NCBI GenBank assembly: GCA_910579575.1
Contig: CAJTUM010000039.1
Location: forward strand, 1 to 5,560
Length of the DNA: 5,560 nt
DNA from: an uncultured Eubacteriales bacterium
GTDB taxonomy: Bacteria > Bacillota > Clostridia > Oscillospirales > Butyricicoccaceae
Reading direction: 5' to 3'
Part shown: positions 5,506-5,560 of the stretch, one piece after another
Numbering within the stretch: the stretch's first letter is position 1
How the letters are laid out: every line of letters begins with the position of its first letter
Notes under the pieces: model-generated
Databases searched by the model: none
What the model saw: the letters and a program-made list of their open reading frames with translations, nothing else
Told to the model about the DNA's origin: nothing
Translations under genes and position numbers: made by a program

Positions 5506-5560
5506 AGGAATCCCTCCACCGCCTGTCGGCGGTCCCCCTCCCTTTGGCAAGGGAGGCTGG
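5506..5560. mobile_element. MITE-like palindromic element, second copy cut by window edge
   Basis: Bases 5506-5559 are identical to 2-55, covering the whole left arm of the first element in the same orientation, with both of its internal hairpins. The flanking bases on each side differ, so the repeat boundary is sharp. It begins 27 bases after the tape measure stop codon. Whether a right arm follows cannot be seen. Its hairpins could affect transcription between the tape measure and downstream tail genes, but there is no U-tract in view. Confidence 0.75.

Overview
This 5.56 kb window is the tail-morphogenesis segment of a tailed (siphovirus-type) phage or prophage. The host is most likely a GC-rich, low-motility-type Firmicute of the Clostridia (Oscillospirales-like gut lineage). 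Host assignment is inference: it rests on strong AGGAGG-type ribosome binding sites, a TTG start, protein wording typical of Clostridia prophage tails, and GC-rich palindromic dispersed repeats of a kind I associate from memory with such genomes.

Layout, left to right. Positions 3-135 hold a compact non-coding element with inverted-repeat ends and four predicted hairpins (MITE-like). A GC-rich leader with a GCGA-capped hairpin follows. Then come the major tail (tube) protein gene (242-853) and the tail assembly chaperone gene (872-1276). The chaperone is probably extended by a programmed -1 ribosomal frameshift at GGGCCCG (1261-1267) into an overlapping frame ending at 1509, as in lambda gpG/gpGT. 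On the opposite strand sits a complete hicA-hicB toxin-antitoxin pair (2149 down to 1547), with its own near-consensus promoter (2172-2200) and a probable intrinsic terminator (1511-1537). The plus strand resumes with a 1082-residue tape measure protein (2230-5478). Its middle is built from eight 44-residue repeats and its C-terminal half has a long coiled coil. From 5506 the window ends inside a second copy of the left arm of the MITE-like element, identical to the first over 54 bp.

How the genes work together: the chaperone and its frameshifted form coat the tape measure protein and recruit tail tube subunits, and the tape measure sets tail length. The hicAB pair has no role in tail building. 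It is an accessory cargo (a moron) placed where the chaperone and tape measure genes are normally adjacent, and it is transcribed against the late operon.

I see no CRISPR array, tRNA, rRNA, integrase or wholly unknown gene family. The most interesting points are the antisense hicAB in the tail operon, the unusual GGGCCCG slippery site, the two-unit (264 bp) higher-order duplication inside the tape measure repeats, and the identical repeat arms bracketing the whole tail module.
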